A stretch of DNA of 64,000 bases. Source: Planctomycetota bacterium (GTDB lineage Bacteria > Planctomycetota > Planctomycetia > Planctomycetales > Planctomycetaceae). The stretch is taken from the NCBI GenBank assembly GCA_030836185.1, contig JAURQH010000021.1, positions 124,001 through 188,000 of the forward strand, given 5' to 3'. Within the stretch, counting starts at the first letter, position 1, and every line of letters starts with the position of its first letter. A model generated the notes under the pieces. That model was not told the origin of the DNA and made no database searches. It saw only the letters and a program-made list of their open reading frames with translations. Below, piece after piece: positions 35,335-45,616 of the stretch. Position numbers and translations under genes: made by a program.

Positions 35335-36192
35335 TCATTCCAAGACCGGTTTCAGCAGGCGTTCCATAAAATTGGCCAATTTTTCATGCCCCTTCTCAGA
35401 AAGATGCACAGAATCGACCGTCTTCCCTTCACCGACAATTGTCGCGAGTAGATATCGCTTGGGGATCAGTTGGACGTTGTATCGATTACAAAGAGTTCGT
35501 TGGCTATAAGCAATGTCGTATCGAAAGGGGGGCAGAGGCAATTCAAACATGAGAATCGTGCAGTTTGCCTCCGAGAGAGTTTGTAAAAGTCGATTCAGAT
35601 TATCATGGAACTCTTGAGACGGAGTGCTGCCGAGCAAATCGTTACCTCCCAATTCAATCAGCACTAACTGGCTGTCCAAATTTGCATCCTCAATCATGCT
35701 CAAGCCGTCTTTGACAACCGCGCCAACATGAGACAGATCAAGAATGGGGTAGTCCACGCGTTCAGCCAATCGTTCCGGCCAAGTGACATCTTTTTCTTCC
35801 AACCCGGCAGTCAGCGAATCGGCGAGAATCACTAACTCTCGAGTTTGCGGTGAGGCAAGACGCGGCAAAAGTGCATACGGCAGCTCCAGAACGAGAGCAC
35901 TCAAGACGCAGACCCAAATCCCGCGCACAGCCATCGACTCACGATCCGGCAGTGATTTCTTCCGGCGAAAAATCCACATCCAATAGACAGCCGCAACTCC
36001 CAGCATCGCGTACCACCAATAGGGGATGGGTGTCATCGAGACCGCAATCAAAATCAGACCTGCCAGTAATGCAATGGTTTTGAGTATCAGTAATGATCTC
36101 TTCCGCGAAGAATTCACCGCAATCAGAGAAATCAAAAGAACTCCTACCCAAAAGCTGTGTCCACCCGCGATGAATAGAATCAGAGGGTTCAT
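35335..36192 (-). CDS. SGNH/GDSL hydrolase with N-terminal membrane helices
   Basis: A 285-residue protein with three to four N-terminal membrane helices (LILFIAGGHSFWVGVLLISL, TIALLAGLILIAVSM, WWYAMLGVAAVYWMWIF, GIWVCVLSALVLELPYALL) and a C-terminal SGNH hydrolase domain: block I ILADSLTAGLEEKD (nucleophile Ser), block III IELGGNDLLG with the Gly and Asn, and block V VDSVHLSEKGHEKL with the Asp-x-x-His pair. Such domains deacylate lipids or deacetylate saccharides. Topology puts the domain on the outer face. Sits between a glycosyltransferase and nrdR, and may modify a surface saccharide. Confidence 0.85.
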   Translation of the reverse strand: MNPLILFIAGGHSFWVGVLLISLIAVNSSRKRSLLILKTIALLAGLILIAVSMTPIPYWWYAMLGVAAVYWMWIFRRKKSLPDRESMAVRGIWVCVLSALVLELPYALLPRLASPQTRELVILADSLTAGLEEKDVTWPERLAERVDYPILDLSHVGAVVKDGLSMIEDANLDSQLVLIELGGNDLLGSTPSQEFHDNLNRLLQTLSEANCTILMFELPLPPFRYDIAYSQRTLCNRYNVQLIPKRYLLATIVGEGKTVDSVHLSEKGHEKLANFMERLLKPVLE

Positions 36193-36215
36193 GAGAATTC
36201 AGTGGGGAGCGATTT

Positions 36216-36677
36216 TTATAACCGCCCACGCTCTTTCAGCATGGGACTGAGTTCATCGACGAAGTCGTTCACATCTTTGAATTCGCGATAGACCGATGCA
36301 AACCGAACGAAGGCTACTTGATCAACCTCCTTTAGCAACTCGAACACTTTTTCGCCAATCACCATCGAGGGGACTTCTCGTTCAAACCCCTGATAAACTT
36401 CCTGCTCGACTGTCGAGATGATTTCGTCGATTTGTTCGTTACCCACGGGACGTTTGTAGCAGGCTTTTTCTAAACCGGCACGAATTTTTTCCCGGTCGAA
36501 AGGAACTCGCAAGCCTTCCTTTTTGATGACCTTCATCGGAGCCTGTTCGATTCGCTCGTAAGTTGTGAATCGGCGGGTACATTGTAAACATTCGCGACGA
36601 CGACGAATTTCGGTCGGCTGACTCAATCGTGAGTCAACGACTTTTGATTCTCCATCTCGGCAAAATGGGCAGTGCAT
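36216..36677 (-). CDS. nrdR: Transcriptional repressor NrdR
   Basis: Represses ribonucleotide reductase genes when dATP/ATP bind. The 153-residue length is typical. The N-terminal zinc ribbon has CPFC at residues 3-6 and CLQC near residue 31, with [20 protein letters not shown] between. The ATP-cone follows with [20 protein letters not shown] and ACYKRPVG, then [19 protein letters not shown] at the end. First gene of the run nrdR-SGNH hydrolase-glycosyltransferase, with a 23-bp gap to the SGNH gene. No NrdR boxes are identified in the window. Confidence 0.95.
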   Translation of the reverse strand: MHCPFCRDGESKVVDSRLSQPTEIRRRRECLQCTRRFTTYERIEQAPMKVIKKEGLRVPFDREKIRAGLEKACYKRPVGNEQIDEIISTVEQEVYQGFEREVPSMVIGEKVFELLKEVDQVAFVRFASVYREFKDVNDFVDELSPMLKERGRL

Positions 36678-36980
36678 GACAGAATTCCTCCGGTATGTCG
36701 ATTGGGGCTCTCAAAGATCAACCGACAACAACGGCAGGTTTTGAAGTTCCGTTCCAGATCTGTTCAGCATACCGCGAAAGAAACCTGTTGACCAGATAGA
36801 TTCACCATCGACACCAAAAGCCCTATTTTCACTTACAATATGGGCTTTTCCAAGGTTCTTCTGAAGTAAGCTCTCAAAGAGATCGCAACGTGAACAAGGA
36901 TAATTTAATCCCTGCTCCCAGATTTGGAACTTCCTCGGGTCTTTGTAGATCTGATTCTTTCACCAGCGGTCTCCTTCGAC
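36678..36980. other. Intergenic region, promoter space
   Basis: A 303-bp stretch upstream of nrdR and downstream of the unknown secreted protein. No convincing frame or hairpin was seen. The nrdR promoter should lie here but I cannot identify boxes. Confidence 0.4.
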
Positions 36981-38087
36981 TCATTTTCGTTCGAGGGCAT
37001 TCAGAATCGCATCGCGAGGTTTGACCAGAGAGAAGCCTCGACCCGCTTCATCGACGCGCATGTCATGCGTCATTTTATGTTGACTGAGGGCGGCAGTCAG
37101 GACGAGGCTCCAATTTCTTTTACGGCGTGGATGATCAATTTTTGTCTCTTCGAGTTTGATGCCGACTTTTCGAATGTTGTAGGTATCAAAGACGACCGGT
37201 GTGTCGGTTTGCACCGAGATGGCTTGAGCCACATCAAGTAACGGTGCCTGTGTCAGATTCACTTCCGTAATTTTCAAAAATTTACCGAAGACAAAATCGG
37301 GCGACTCCTTAAGTTCCCAACCGAGCGGCCACAGTTTTTTTCCGCCTTCAATTGGTTCGATGGCGAGCTCGATGGAACCTTTCGGTGTGCGCGCGGGCCA
37401 GAAGCCGTAACCAAAATGACGCAGGATGATGGAAACAGCCGCACCTTGAGCCATTCCTTCAGTTCGCTGCCACTCGGGAAATTTGAGTTCTCTCGTTTGT
37501 TTTTTTCTTGTTTCGGTAGCCTCCAGACTCCAACGGTAGGGAAGATTTTCAGGAGCCGGTATCGCGGCCAGACATTCTTCGAGAGTTTTGCCAGCCAAGT
37601 CCGTTTCTACGGGTTTGGCGAGTGCTTCGAAGATGCCTTCAAATTGTGTCTGTGATAATCCCCAGACCGGCTTCTCCTCGGGAGAACCCTGGGCTCCGAA
37701 TGATTTCAACTCGCGCAGCCATTCCACGAGATCGTTCACCTGATTTTTGTTGAATTGACGACGGGGAAAAATCAGATGGCCTCTACGATCTAGTCCACCG
37801 ACCAGTTTGACGACGCGCGTCCGACCTGACATTTTCTCGGTCACGCTGGGATCTTCGGAGAACTGCAAAGATCGAATTTGCACCGAATAGCCATGCTTGG
37901 CGAGTTCTCGGCTCCAATATTGACTGTGTTGAGTGGCCGTCGGGTCGGCAATCATGCGGAAGTCCACAATGGTCGTGCGCGGAACAACCTTGCCATCTTC
38001 AACCAACTTGGGTGTTTGCGCGGTGATGGCGTAGTTCGTACCGCTCATCAAAAACAAAATAACCAGGATCAGCTTGTATCGAGCCAT
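36981..38087 (-). CDS. Secreted protein of unknown function
   Basis: GGAGGAA lies 4 bases before ATG 38087, which starts a signal peptide (MARYKLILVILFLMSGTNYA, cleaved near ITAQ); the open frame extends 38 codons upstream. The 368-residue product has SQYWSRELAKHGYSVQIRSL near the start and TQAPLLDVAQAISVQTDTPV in the C-terminal half, which resembles the alpha/beta layout of secretin-N/STN-like domains (short amphipathic helix plus strand), but I cannot confirm a family. Divergent from the thioredoxin/PDZ fusion; only 166 bp separate the starts, so the two may share regulation. Confidence 0.6.
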   Translation of the reverse strand: MARYKLILVILFLMSGTNYAITAQTPKLVEDGKVVPRTTIVDFRMIADPTATQHSQYWSRELAKHGYSVQIRSLQFSEDPSVTEKMSGRTRVVKLVGGLDRRGHLIFPRRQFNKNQVNDLVEWLRELKSFGAQGSPEEKPVWGLSQTQFEGIFEALAKPVETDLAGKTLEECLAAIPAPENLPYRWSLEATETRKKQTRELKFPEWQRTEGMAQGAAVSIILRHFGYGFWPARTPKGSIELAIEPIEGGKKLWPLGWELKESPDFVFGKFLKITEVNLTQAPLLDVAQAISVQTDTPVVFDTYNIRKVGIKLEETKIDHPRRKRNWSLVLTAALSQHKMTHDMRVDEAGRGFSLVKPRDAILNALERK

Positions 38088-38253
38088 CGGTTCCTCCGTG
38101 AGTCTGCGAGAGATGGTCCAGAATAACAGATTTTCACAATCCTCGCATCGTCCATTTTTGCTTTGAAGAATCGAAAAACATGCTTTCTCCAAACCAATCA
38201 CTGCGTATATATTGAACAGGTTCGCTCCTCTTCTTCACCGTTAGGGAATTCTG

Positions 38254-39558
38254 ATGAAACGCTCAACGATCATTCAGGGAACGCTACTTATCGTCTGCTC
38301 GGCCCATCTTCTGAATGCTCAAGAGACATTGCGAGAAAGGCTCGATGATGAAAACGGAGTGCGCAGCGATGTCTGGGTTTATAACGATATCGAGGCGGCT
38401 CGCGAACAGGCTCGCAAAGAGAATAAGCCTGTCTTCGTAACTTTTCGTTGTGTTCCTTGCGAGGCGTGTGCTGCGTTCGACGCGGATGTGGCCAAGGGGA
38501 ATGATCGAATTCGTCAAATTGCAAAGGAACAATTTGTCTCTGTCCGTCAGGTGGAAATGAAAGGAGTCGATCTGTCGCTGTTTCAATTCGATCATGACTT
38601 GAACTGGGCCGCGATGTTTATCAATGCAGATGGGACCATCTACGCTCGCTACGGTACCCAATCGGCAGAAGGCCCCGATGCCTACAACTCGATCGAAGGG
38701 TTACTTGCCACCATGGAGAGAGTTCTCGAATTACACAAAAGTTATCCCACCAACAAAGCGCAACTTGTTGGAAAACGGGGCAAACGCAAAATTGACTCTG
38801 CGTTAAAGATGCCAGGATTGCAGAACCCGGCCAAGTACAAGTCAGAGACAACCCGCAAGAATTGTATTCACTGTCATAACATTCATGATGCAGAAAACTT
38901 TCAAGCACAATTGAGCGGCCCTATCCAGCATGACCTGCTGTGGCGATATCCATTACCCGATCAGATGGGGATTTCCATTGATCGCAAAGACGGAGTGACG
39001 ATTACCAAAGTCGCTTCGGAATCACCGGCAGAGAAAGCCGGCTTTCAGGTGGGAGAGAAAATTGAGTCCATGAATGGCCAAGCGATGACATCGATTGCCG
39101 ACATGCAATGGGCGTTACATCATCTCCCCTCCGAGTCGTGCAACGTGGATGTGATAGGCAGCAAGACAGGTCTCAAGACGGTCGCTTTGCAAGAAGGTTG
39201 GAAAGAATACGATGTTTCGTGGCGAGGATCGATGTGGTCGGTCTCCCCAAAACTGCGAGTTTGGATGCCAATTCTGGCGTCTGCAAAACGTCAGGAGTTG
39301 GGAATTGATGATGAAAACACGGCATTACAGGTGAAGTGGATTAACCGTGGTTCCCAGGGAGGGAAAGGCGCGCTGGCTTCGGGGCTGCGCCAGAACGATA
39401 TCGTAATCGCGATGGAAGGCCGGCCCCTCAAGGAAGGCATGAATCCCAAGTCGTTCAACACTTATATCAAGCTGAACTATCAAGTCGGTCAGGAACTACC
39501 GTTGACAGTTCTGCGTAACGGCAAAAAAATTGATCTCAAAATCAAACTGGTCGAGTGA
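38254..39558 (+). CDS. Secreted thioredoxin-like/CxxCH/PDZ fusion protein
   Basis: A 434-residue exported protein (signal MKRSTIIQGTLLIVCSAHLL, cleaved near NAQ). Three parts follow: a thioredoxin-like region with VFVTFRCVPCEACAAFD (C-x-x-C, about residues 68-75); a segment with NCIHCHNIHDAE, a CxxCH motif near residue 207 that could bind a c-type haem; and two PDZ-like regions, SIDRKDGVTITKVASESPAE with AGFQVGEKIESMNGQ, and later GALASGLRQNDIVIAMEGR. This layout of redox-active module, haem site and PDZ binding is a planctomycete/verrucomicrobial type whose function is not established. Divergent from an unknown secreted protein. Confidence 0.75.
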   Translation: MKRSTIIQGTLLIVCSAHLLNAQETLRERLDDENGVRSDVWVYNDIEAAREQARKENKPVFVTFRCVPCEACAAFDADVAKGNDRIRQIAKEQFVSVRQVEMKGVDLSLFQFDHDLNWAAMFINADGTIYARYGTQSAEGPDAYNSIEGLLATMERVLELHKSYPTNKAQLVGKRGKRKIDSALKMPGLQNPAKYKSETTRKNCIHCHNIHDAENFQAQLSGPIQHDLLWRYPLPDQMGISIDRKDGVTITKVASESPAEKAGFQVGEKIESMNGQAMTSIADMQWALHHLPSESCNVDVIGSKTGLKTVALQEGWKEYDVSWRGSMWSVSPKLRVWMPILASAKRQELGIDDENTALQVKWINRGSQGGKGALASGLRQNDIVIAMEGRPLKEGMNPKSFNTYIKLNYQVGQELPLTVLRNGKKIDLKIKLVE

Positions 39559-39596
39559 TCCACGAGTTGAATTGTGATCGCTTCATGGCAAAGACA

Positions 39597-40487
39597 TCAC
39601 GCCCAGGGAAAATCGTCACCAACTAACAAGCGATAGGCTTCGATATACTTGTCGCGTGTCTTGGCGACAATCTCATCGGGGAGCGTTGGTGGAGGGCTAT
39701 TTTTATCCCAACCGGTGGTTTCTAACCAATCGCGCACAAATTGTTTATCAAACGAGGGCTGTGAGCCTCCCGGTTGATATTGATCGGCGGGCCAATAGCG
39801 CGAACTGTCGGGAGTGAGAACTTCATCGATGAGAATCAGTTCGCCATCCACACGACCGAACTCAAACTTCGTGTCGGCCAATATCACTCCGCGATCGGCT
39901 GCGTATTCAGAAGCCCGGCTATATATCTCCAGACTCATTTCACGAAGTTGTTCGGCAGTGTCTGCCCCAACTTCATTGACCATGCGATCAAATGAAATGT
40001 TTTCATCGTGACCTTCTTCGGCTTTAGTCGCAGGTGTGAAAATCGGTTCGGGAAGCTGCGAGCTTTGCTGTAATCCAGGGGGTAATCCGATCCCACAAAC
40101 CGTCTCTGTTTGTTGGTACTCTTTCCACCCCGAGCCAGCGAGATAACCACGAACAACACACTCAATCGGAACGACTTCGGTCTTCCGAACAACCATCGAA
40201 CGACCTTTCAGATTGTTGAGATCGGTTCCGTCAGGCAGTGCAAGAATGGAAGGGTCTGTACTGATCAGATGATTTTTGACAGATAATTCATCAAACCACA
40301 TCAAACTGACACCGGTCAAAACGCGGCCTTTATCGGGAATGCCATTGGGCATGACCCAGTCAAATGCACTGATGCGGTCAGAAGCGACCATCAACAAACG
40401 ATCTCCAAAATCGTAAAGATCCCGGACTTTTCCCTGTTTTTTAGGGAGGCCTGGCAATTCGCTGTTCAAATACGCGGTCGAGGACAT
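39597..40487 (-). CDS. purC: Phosphoribosylaminoimidazole-succinocarboxamide synthase
   Basis: Ligates aspartate to CAIR with ATP in purine synthesis. The 296-residue form is of the longer SAICAR-synthetase type. Motifs: [20 protein letters not shown] at the N-terminus, [37 protein letters not shown], the signature [20 protein letters not shown] and [20 protein letters not shown] near the C-terminus. AGGGAA lies upstream of the ATG. The gene stands alone and is convergent with the thioredoxin/PDZ fusion. Confidence 0.95.
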   Translation of the reverse strand: MSSTAYLNSELPGLPKKQGKVRDLYDFGDRLLMVASDRISAFDWVMPNGIPDKGRVLTGVSLMWFDELSVKNHLISTDPSILALPDGTDLNNLKGRSMVVRKTEVVPIECVVRGYLAGSGWKEYQQTETVCGIGLPPGLQQSSQLPEPIFTPATKAEEGHDENISFDRMVNEVGADTAEQLREMSLEIYSRASEYAADRGVILADTKFEFGRVDGELILIDEVLTPDSSRYWPADQYQPGGSQPSFDKQFVRDWLETTGWDKNSPPPTLPDEIVAKTRDKYIEAYRLLVGDDFPWA

Positions 40488-40698
40488 CTGATTCCCTCGT
40501 GGGATACGATAAGGTTGATTGGCAAGGTGTTAATCGGCACTCTAACTCTGTTCCGTTTGTTGAACAACTCTCAATGCGGGACTACACTGAAAGCCTTGAT
40601 TTGACGAGTTCACCTTCAAGAACAGACAGCCTGAAGTGCCGGACGTTTTATAACAACTGATCGCGGTTTAATCGGAATCGCATGGAGATAATCATCGA

Positions 40699-42201
40699 AT
40701 GGGTGTGATGCGATTCCAGGTTTCGCCACCCGGTCTTCTCGCCCGGCTTCCCGAATGGGATCAAGCCTACATTACCGGTGCTGATAAACGAGTCTTCGCC
40801 TGCCGTGTTGAGGCAGAAGGGGATACGTTGACGATCTTGCGCCAAAAACAGGATAGTGGCAAGTTACACATTTGCTGGCCCGTCGAAGGGTATGGTCGTC
40901 CGGTCGCTTTTACGTGTAGTCTTCCCGAACGAGAAGAGCCGTTCATTCTTCCTCTCGAACTAGCTCGTGGGAAAATTGCCCGACTTCGCGACCAACTGGG
41001 AGCTTGGCAAATTGCCGGTATGGTGATCCCTCGCAACTTCCATGCGTTACAAAAAGACTCGCAGCATTTGCTCGCAAAAGCGGTGCAGCGACAAGATCAA
41101 CCCGAGGAATGTGGAGAGTTGGCGCAAAAGTCTCTCACTCTTGCGTATCAAGCGGCAGAGTTATTAACGGCAGCCTACACCCATCAACGGCTAGAGATCT
41201 ATCGCCGACGATCAACACAGCTCCCTTCACTACTGGGTTGTCATTTGGGTCAAGTGGTCCCTCAGAAAAAAGACGAAGAAGCCTTTCTGTCTTCGTTCAA
41301 CGCTGCATTCGTGCCTGTCGAATGGCGCAACATCGAGCCGGAGGAAGGCGAGTACAATTGGGATCTTCTTGACGAACAAGTGGAATGGTGCCAGGCGAAT
41401 AAATTGTTCATGCACGCCGGCCCGTTGCTCGATCTGACCCCACAAGGCATTCCCGATTGGTTGTCGAAGTGGAAAGACGATGTTCTGAACATGCAGAGCT
41501 TCGTCAGTGATTTTGTGGAGACCGCCATCGGTCGGTACTTCGGCAAGATTCGTTATTGGGAGGTGAGCGCCTTCGGAACAACTGGCGGTGCATTGGATTT
41601 GTCCGAAGAACAACGTTTAACCTTAGTTGCCAGAACTCTCGAAATCGCACGACAGGTTGATGATGAAATTCAACTTTCGATTCGAGTCGAGCAACCGTGG
41701 GGAGGATATCTGGCGGGTGGTCAGCACCGTCTCTCTCCTTTGCAATTTATCGACGCATTGATTCGTTCGGGAGTCGGTCTTTCCACTGTGAATGTTGAAC
41801 TGGGAGTTGGCTACGCACCACGAAAAACCGGCTATCGAGATCTGTTAGAAATCTCGCAACTGTTCGATCTTTGGGGAGGTTTGGGGATCCCCTTACAAGT
41901 GACGCTGGCCTATCCATCGACATCAGGACACGATCCTCATTCTTACGGAGAGATGTACGCCATCGAGACCGACGCAAAACATCCACCATCGATCGAGCAG
42001 CAGGCAGAATGGACACGGAATGTGGTACCGCTATTAATGGCCAAACAGTCGGTCGTCGGAATTTACTGGACGAACTACGATGATCGCAAACAACATCGCT
42101 ATCCATTTGCCGGAATGATTGACGCAGAAGGAACACAGAAACCAGCATTGCAGGTTTTCGATCATTATCTGAACGAATTCTGGTCTCAATCGAATGTTTA
42201 A
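40699..42201 (+). CDS. Glycoside hydrolase family 10-like protein, apparently missing both catalytic Glu
   Basis: A 500-residue protein with no signal peptide. Residues 205-420 resemble a GH10 barrel: FVPVEWRNIEPEEGEYNWDL, IPDWLSKWKD, and IYWTNYDD near the end. The acid/base site, normally W-D-V-x-N-E, reads W287-E-V-S-A-F here, and the nucleophile region, normally I-T-E-L-D, reads VTLAYPS (about 401). So neither catalytic Glu is in place. The N-terminal 200 residues are a strand-rich module, then a helical region, that I do not recognise. Either a sugar-binding pseudoenzyme, or a hydrolase with a different residue arrangement. It lies upstream of a sugar isomerase-like gene. Confidence 0.65.
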   Translation: MGVMRFQVSPPGLLARLPEWDQAYITGADKRVFACRVEAEGDTLTILRQKQDSGKLHICWPVEGYGRPVAFTCSLPEREEPFILPLELARGKIARLRDQLGAWQIAGMVIPRNFHALQKDSQHLLAKAVQRQDQPEECGELAQKSLTLAYQAAELLTAAYTHQRLEIYRRRSTQLPSLLGCHLGQVVPQKKDEEAFLSSFNAAFVPVEWRNIEPEEGEYNWDLLDEQVEWCQANKLFMHAGPLLDLTPQGIPDWLSKWKDDVLNMQSFVSDFVETAIGRYFGKIRYWEVSAFGTTGGALDLSEEQRLTLVARTLEIARQVDDEIQLSIRVEQPWGGYLAGGQHRLSPLQFIDALIRSGVGLSTVNVELGVGYAPRKTGYRDLLEISQLFDLWGGLGIPLQVTLAYPSTSGHDPHSYGEMYAIETDAKHPPSIEQQAEWTRNVVPLLMAKQSVVGIYWTNYDDRKQHRYPFAGMIDAEGTQKPALQVFDHYLNEFWSQSNV

Positions 42202-42347
42202 ACACCTCGACGAGTCGTTGACTTTCGCCTGTTGAGCGTGTCAAATCAGCATAAGAGAAGATAATATTATTGACGGTATTTAACCGCATTGCTCACATCA
42301 TTTTTCCATACAATTTTCCACACAAACGACACTTTGAAAGGGACACC

Positions 42348-43346
42348 ATGGGGAGACCAGTCACACTATTTACCGGTCAGTGGGCCGATTTACCGCTCGA
42401 AGAACTGTGTAAAAAAGCGAACGAGTTTGGCTATGACGGATTAGAGCTGGCGTGTTGGGGCGATCACTTCGAAGTCGACAAAGCACTTTCTGACGATACC
42501 TACTGTGCCCGCAAACGCGAGTTACTCGAGAAGCACGATCTCAAACTCTTCTCCATCTCGAACCACCTTGTCGGCCAGGCTGTGCTTGATAATGTCGACG
42601 AACGTCACAAGTCAATCTTGCCAGATTACATTTGGGGCGATGGTAATCCCGCCGCTGTGAACGAGCGAGCGGCAGAAGAGATGAAAAATACGGCACGCGC
42701 CGCTCAAAAATTGGGTGTCAGCGTGGTGAATGGTTTCACCGGAAGTAGCATCTGGCATTTAATCTATGACTTCCCCCCGATCCCAGCCGGAACCCTCGAC
42801 GCAGGCTTCCAATTGCTTGCCGACCGCTGGAATCCGATTCTGGATGTGTTCCAGGAATGCGGCGTCAAATTCGGGCTGGAAGTCCATCCCGGTGAAATTG
42901 CCTTCGATATTTACTCGGCAGAAAAAGCCTTGCAAGCACTCGATCATCGCGAAGAGTTCGGTTTCAACTTCGATCCGAGCCACCTGATCTGGCAAGGAAT
43001 CGACCCTGTCGAATTTATTAGATACTTCCCGGATCGTATCTATCACGTGCACATGAAAGATGCATCGGTCACTCTGAATGGTCGAACCGGTATTCTCGCC
43101 AGTCATATTCGCTTCGGCGATCCTCGACGCGGTTGGGACTTCCGTAGTGTTGGACGTGGTGGAGTGCGGTTTGAAGAAATCATCCGTGCCCTGAATGCCG
43201 TTCAGTACAATGGTCCGTTATCAGTCGAATGGGAAGACAGTGGTATGGACCGAGATCAGGGAGCAAAAGAAGCTTGTCAGTTCTGCAAGAACGTCGACTT
43301 CGCTCCTTCCGATGTCGATTTTGATGCCGCCTTCGGCGACGACTGA
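42348..43346 (+). CDS. Sugar isomerase/epimerase-like TIM barrel protein
   Basis: ATG 42348 is preferred over the 42270 frame start, because the conserved barrel begins directly after it and GAAAGGGA lies about 6 bases upstream. The 332-residue product has the xylose-isomerase-like/AP-endonuclease-2 layout with metal ligands Glu in [12 protein letters not shown], Asp in [10 protein letters not shown], His in [11 protein letters not shown] and Glu in [10 protein letters not shown]. Such enzymes isomerise or epimerise sugars in the cytoplasm. Located downstream of the GH10-like gene and followed by a strong terminator. Confidence 0.85.
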   Translation: MGRPVTLFTGQWADLPLEELCKKANEFGYDGLELACWGDHFEVDKALSDDTYCARKRELLEKHDLKLFSISNHLVGQAVLDNVDERHKSILPDYIWGDGNPAAVNERAAEEMKNTARAAQKLGVSVVNGFTGSSIWHLIYDFPPIPAGTLDAGFQLLADRWNPILDVFQECGVKFGLEVHPGEIAFDIYSAEKALQALDHREEFGFNFDPSHLIWQGIDPVEFIRYFPDRIYHVHMKDASVTLNGRTGILASHIRFGDPRRGWDFRSVGRGGVRFEEIIRALNAVQYNGPLSVEWEDSGMDRDQGAKEACQFCKNVDFAPSDVDFDAAFGDD

Positions 43347-43381
43347 TCGACTTCAAGCGATCATTTCAAAATTTCCAAATG

Positions 43382-43412
43382 ACTCGGGAGCACCACTCTC
43401 CCGAGTTTTTTT
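43382..43412 (+). terminator. Rho-independent terminator
   Basis: ACTCGGGAG (43382-43390) pairs perfectly over 9 bp with CTCCCGAGT (43398-43406), loop of 7 bases, followed by a run of T to 43412. It ends the transcript of the isomerase-like gene before glgP. Confidence 0.9.
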
Positions 43413-43449
43413 ATGATGGACCGAATTCAAACAGTACGAGGTTCAGAAA

Positions 43450-45603
43450 ATGGACGTCAAAACAACATCCGACATCTACGACAAATTAAACTCACTCGCA
43501 CGCGATTTATGGTGGAGTTGGCAACCAGAAGTTGTCAGCATTTTTCGTGATTTGAACCCGACCAAGTTTCGGCAGGTCGACCATAATCCTGTCATACTAT
43601 TAGAAGAATACACTCGACAGGAACTCGAGAACCGTGCTGCTGAACTGATGCTGAATTCGCGCGTGAATTGGGCGTATCGGCGCTGGCAGGAATATCTGAA
43701 CTCCCATCAAACATGGGGAGCCACTCACACAGGCTTGCTGGGAAATCAACCAGTCGCCTATTTCTCAGCGGAATTCGGCATCCACGAATCACTTCCCAAC
43801 TATTCGGGTGGCTTGGGTGTTCTTTCGGGAGACCACTTAAAATCAGCGTCGGATTTGGATGTTCCGCTGGTTGCTGTCGGCTTGCTATATCAGGAAGGAT
43901 ATTTCCATCAGACGGTGGATGCAGAAGGTCGTCAGCAGGAATCGTATCACCGCATCAATACCGATCATCTCCCGGTAGAAATGGTGAGAACCGAAAGTGG
44001 TGAGGAAATGGTGATCGCCATTCAGACTCGTGGTGGTGATATCTTCGCTCGGATCTGGAAAGTACGAGTGGGGCGGGTCTCGTTATTTTTGCTAGATACC
44101 CACATTTCTCAAAATACCGAGGAGAATCAACGATTAACCGACCGTCTTTATGGTGGCGATCAATACAAACGCATTCGTCAGGAACTCCTCCTGGGTGTGG
44201 GGGGAGCGCGAGCTTTGCACGCGATGGGTATCACTCCCAGTGTCGTTCATATGAATGAAGGGCATTCGGCGTTTGCTCCGCTGGAATATGTACGACAACT
44301 CATACATGAAGATGGTCGGAGTTACGATGACGCCGTTCGCGACGTGTCGGCGATGAGCGTTTTCACCACACACACGCCGGTCGCTGCCGGGCACGACCGA
44401 TTCGACGCGTCTTTGATTGAAGAACATCTCGGACCGCTCGGTGACATGATAGGTCTCGACCATCACGGCATTATGGGGCTCGGTCGTGTTGACCCTCAGA
44501 ATCCCGATGAATCATTCTGCATGACAGTGCTGGCGTTCAAAATGAGTAGCTGTGCCAATGCGGTCTCAAACCTGCATGGAGTTGTCAGTCGCAGAATGTG
44601 GTCACACTTATGGCCCTGGAAAATTGAAAAAGAAATTCCCGTCGGCCATATCACCAACGGCGTACATGTTCCCACGTGGCTCTCGGGACAAATGCGAGTT
44701 CTTTACGACCGTGTGTTGCCTGAAGGTTGGTCAAGCCGCACCGGAGAACCCGAAGTTTGGTCCGACTTTGAAAAAATCTCGCCAGGAGAATTGTGGGAAA
44801 CTCACCAGTCTCTCAAAAATCGCCTGATTCAATACGCTCGCGTCAACGCGGCCAATCAAGCAGAACGCCGAGGAGAAAATCCAGAGCAGATTGAGCGTTT
44901 GCAGGCAGCATTAGATCCTCGTGTTTTGACGATCGGTTTTGCTCGTCGATTTGCTCCGTACAAACGGGCAGACTTGATCCTTCGCGATTTGTCCGAGTTC
45001 CGAAGAATCATTCTGGACTCCGAGCGACCCGTGCAATTGATTTTTGCGGGCAAGTCTCACCCGGCTGACGAAAACGGCAAAGCAATTCTGCAACGTATCT
45101 TCAAATTGATGCAAACTCCAGAGTTCAATGGACGTATTCTGTTCCTGGAAGATTACGACATCAACCTCGCCCGTCATCTGGTACAGGGAGTCGATGTGTG
45201 GCTGAATAATCCCCGAAGACCGTTGGAAGCATCGGGAACCAGCGGCCAAAAAGTCGTTCTTAACGGCGGGCTGAATTGTTCAATTCTGGATGGTTGGTGG
45301 GCCGAAGCATTTGACGGCGAAAACGGATTTGCCATCGGTGAAGGTCGCTCTCATTCCAATAACGATGTTCAGGACGAACGAGACGCTGTTGCCTTGCACG
45401 ATGTCCTCGTCAATGAAGTGATCCCCTTATACTACGATCGCGATGACGACGATCTGCCGCAAGCATGGATTCAACGAATGAAGCGGGCTGTCCGTACGTT
45501 GGGTTGGCGATTCAATGCCGACCGTATGGTGATGGATTATGTCCAATCAACTTATGTTCCTGCAGCAGGCGGGATTTCGTGCGATCTCAACTCGGTTCAC
45601 TAA
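43450..45603 (+). CDS. glgP: Alpha-glucan phosphorylase
   Basis: Cleaves alpha-1,4-glucan with phosphate to glucose-1-phosphate (glycogen mobilisation). The 717-residue length fits the short alpha-glucan phosphorylase form with an N-terminal DUF3417-type segment ([20 protein letters not shown]). Later motifs: [33 protein letters not shown], the active-site region [27 protein letters not shown], and the PLP-lysine [17 protein letters not shown], where Met of the usual GTSGMK is Gln. GAGG lies upstream. Convergent with zwf, only 13 bp apart. Confidence 0.93.
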   Translation: MDVKTTSDIYDKLNSLARDLWWSWQPEVVSIFRDLNPTKFRQVDHNPVILLEEYTRQELENRAAELMLNSRVNWAYRRWQEYLNSHQTWGATHTGLLGNQPVAYFSAEFGIHESLPNYSGGLGVLSGDHLKSASDLDVPLVAVGLLYQEGYFHQTVDAEGRQQESYHRINTDHLPVEMVRTESGEEMVIAIQTRGGDIFARIWKVRVGRVSLFLLDTHISQNTEENQRLTDRLYGGDQYKRIRQELLLGVGGARALHAMGITPSVVHMNEGHSAFAPLEYVRQLIHEDGRSYDDAVRDVSAMSVFTTHTPVAAGHDRFDASLIEEHLGPLGDMIGLDHHGIMGLGRVDPQNPDESFCMTVLAFKMSSCANAVSNLHGVVSRRMWSHLWPWKIEKEIPVGHITNGVHVPTWLSGQMRVLYDRVLPEGWSSRTGEPEVWSDFEKISPGELWETHQSLKNRLIQYARVNAANQAERRGENPEQIERLQAALDPRVLTIGFARRFAPYKRADLILRDLSEFRRIILDSERPVQLIFAGKSHPADENGKAILQRIFKLMQTPEFNGRILFLEDYDINLARHLVQGVDVWLNNPRRPLEASGTSGQKVVLNGGLNCSILDGWWAEAFDGENGFAIGEGRSHSNNDVQDERDAVALHDVLVNEVIPLYYDRDDDDLPQAWIQRMKRAVRTLGWRFNADRMVMDYVQSTYVPAAGGISCDLNSVH

Positions 45604-45616
45604 AACGAAGAGGTTG

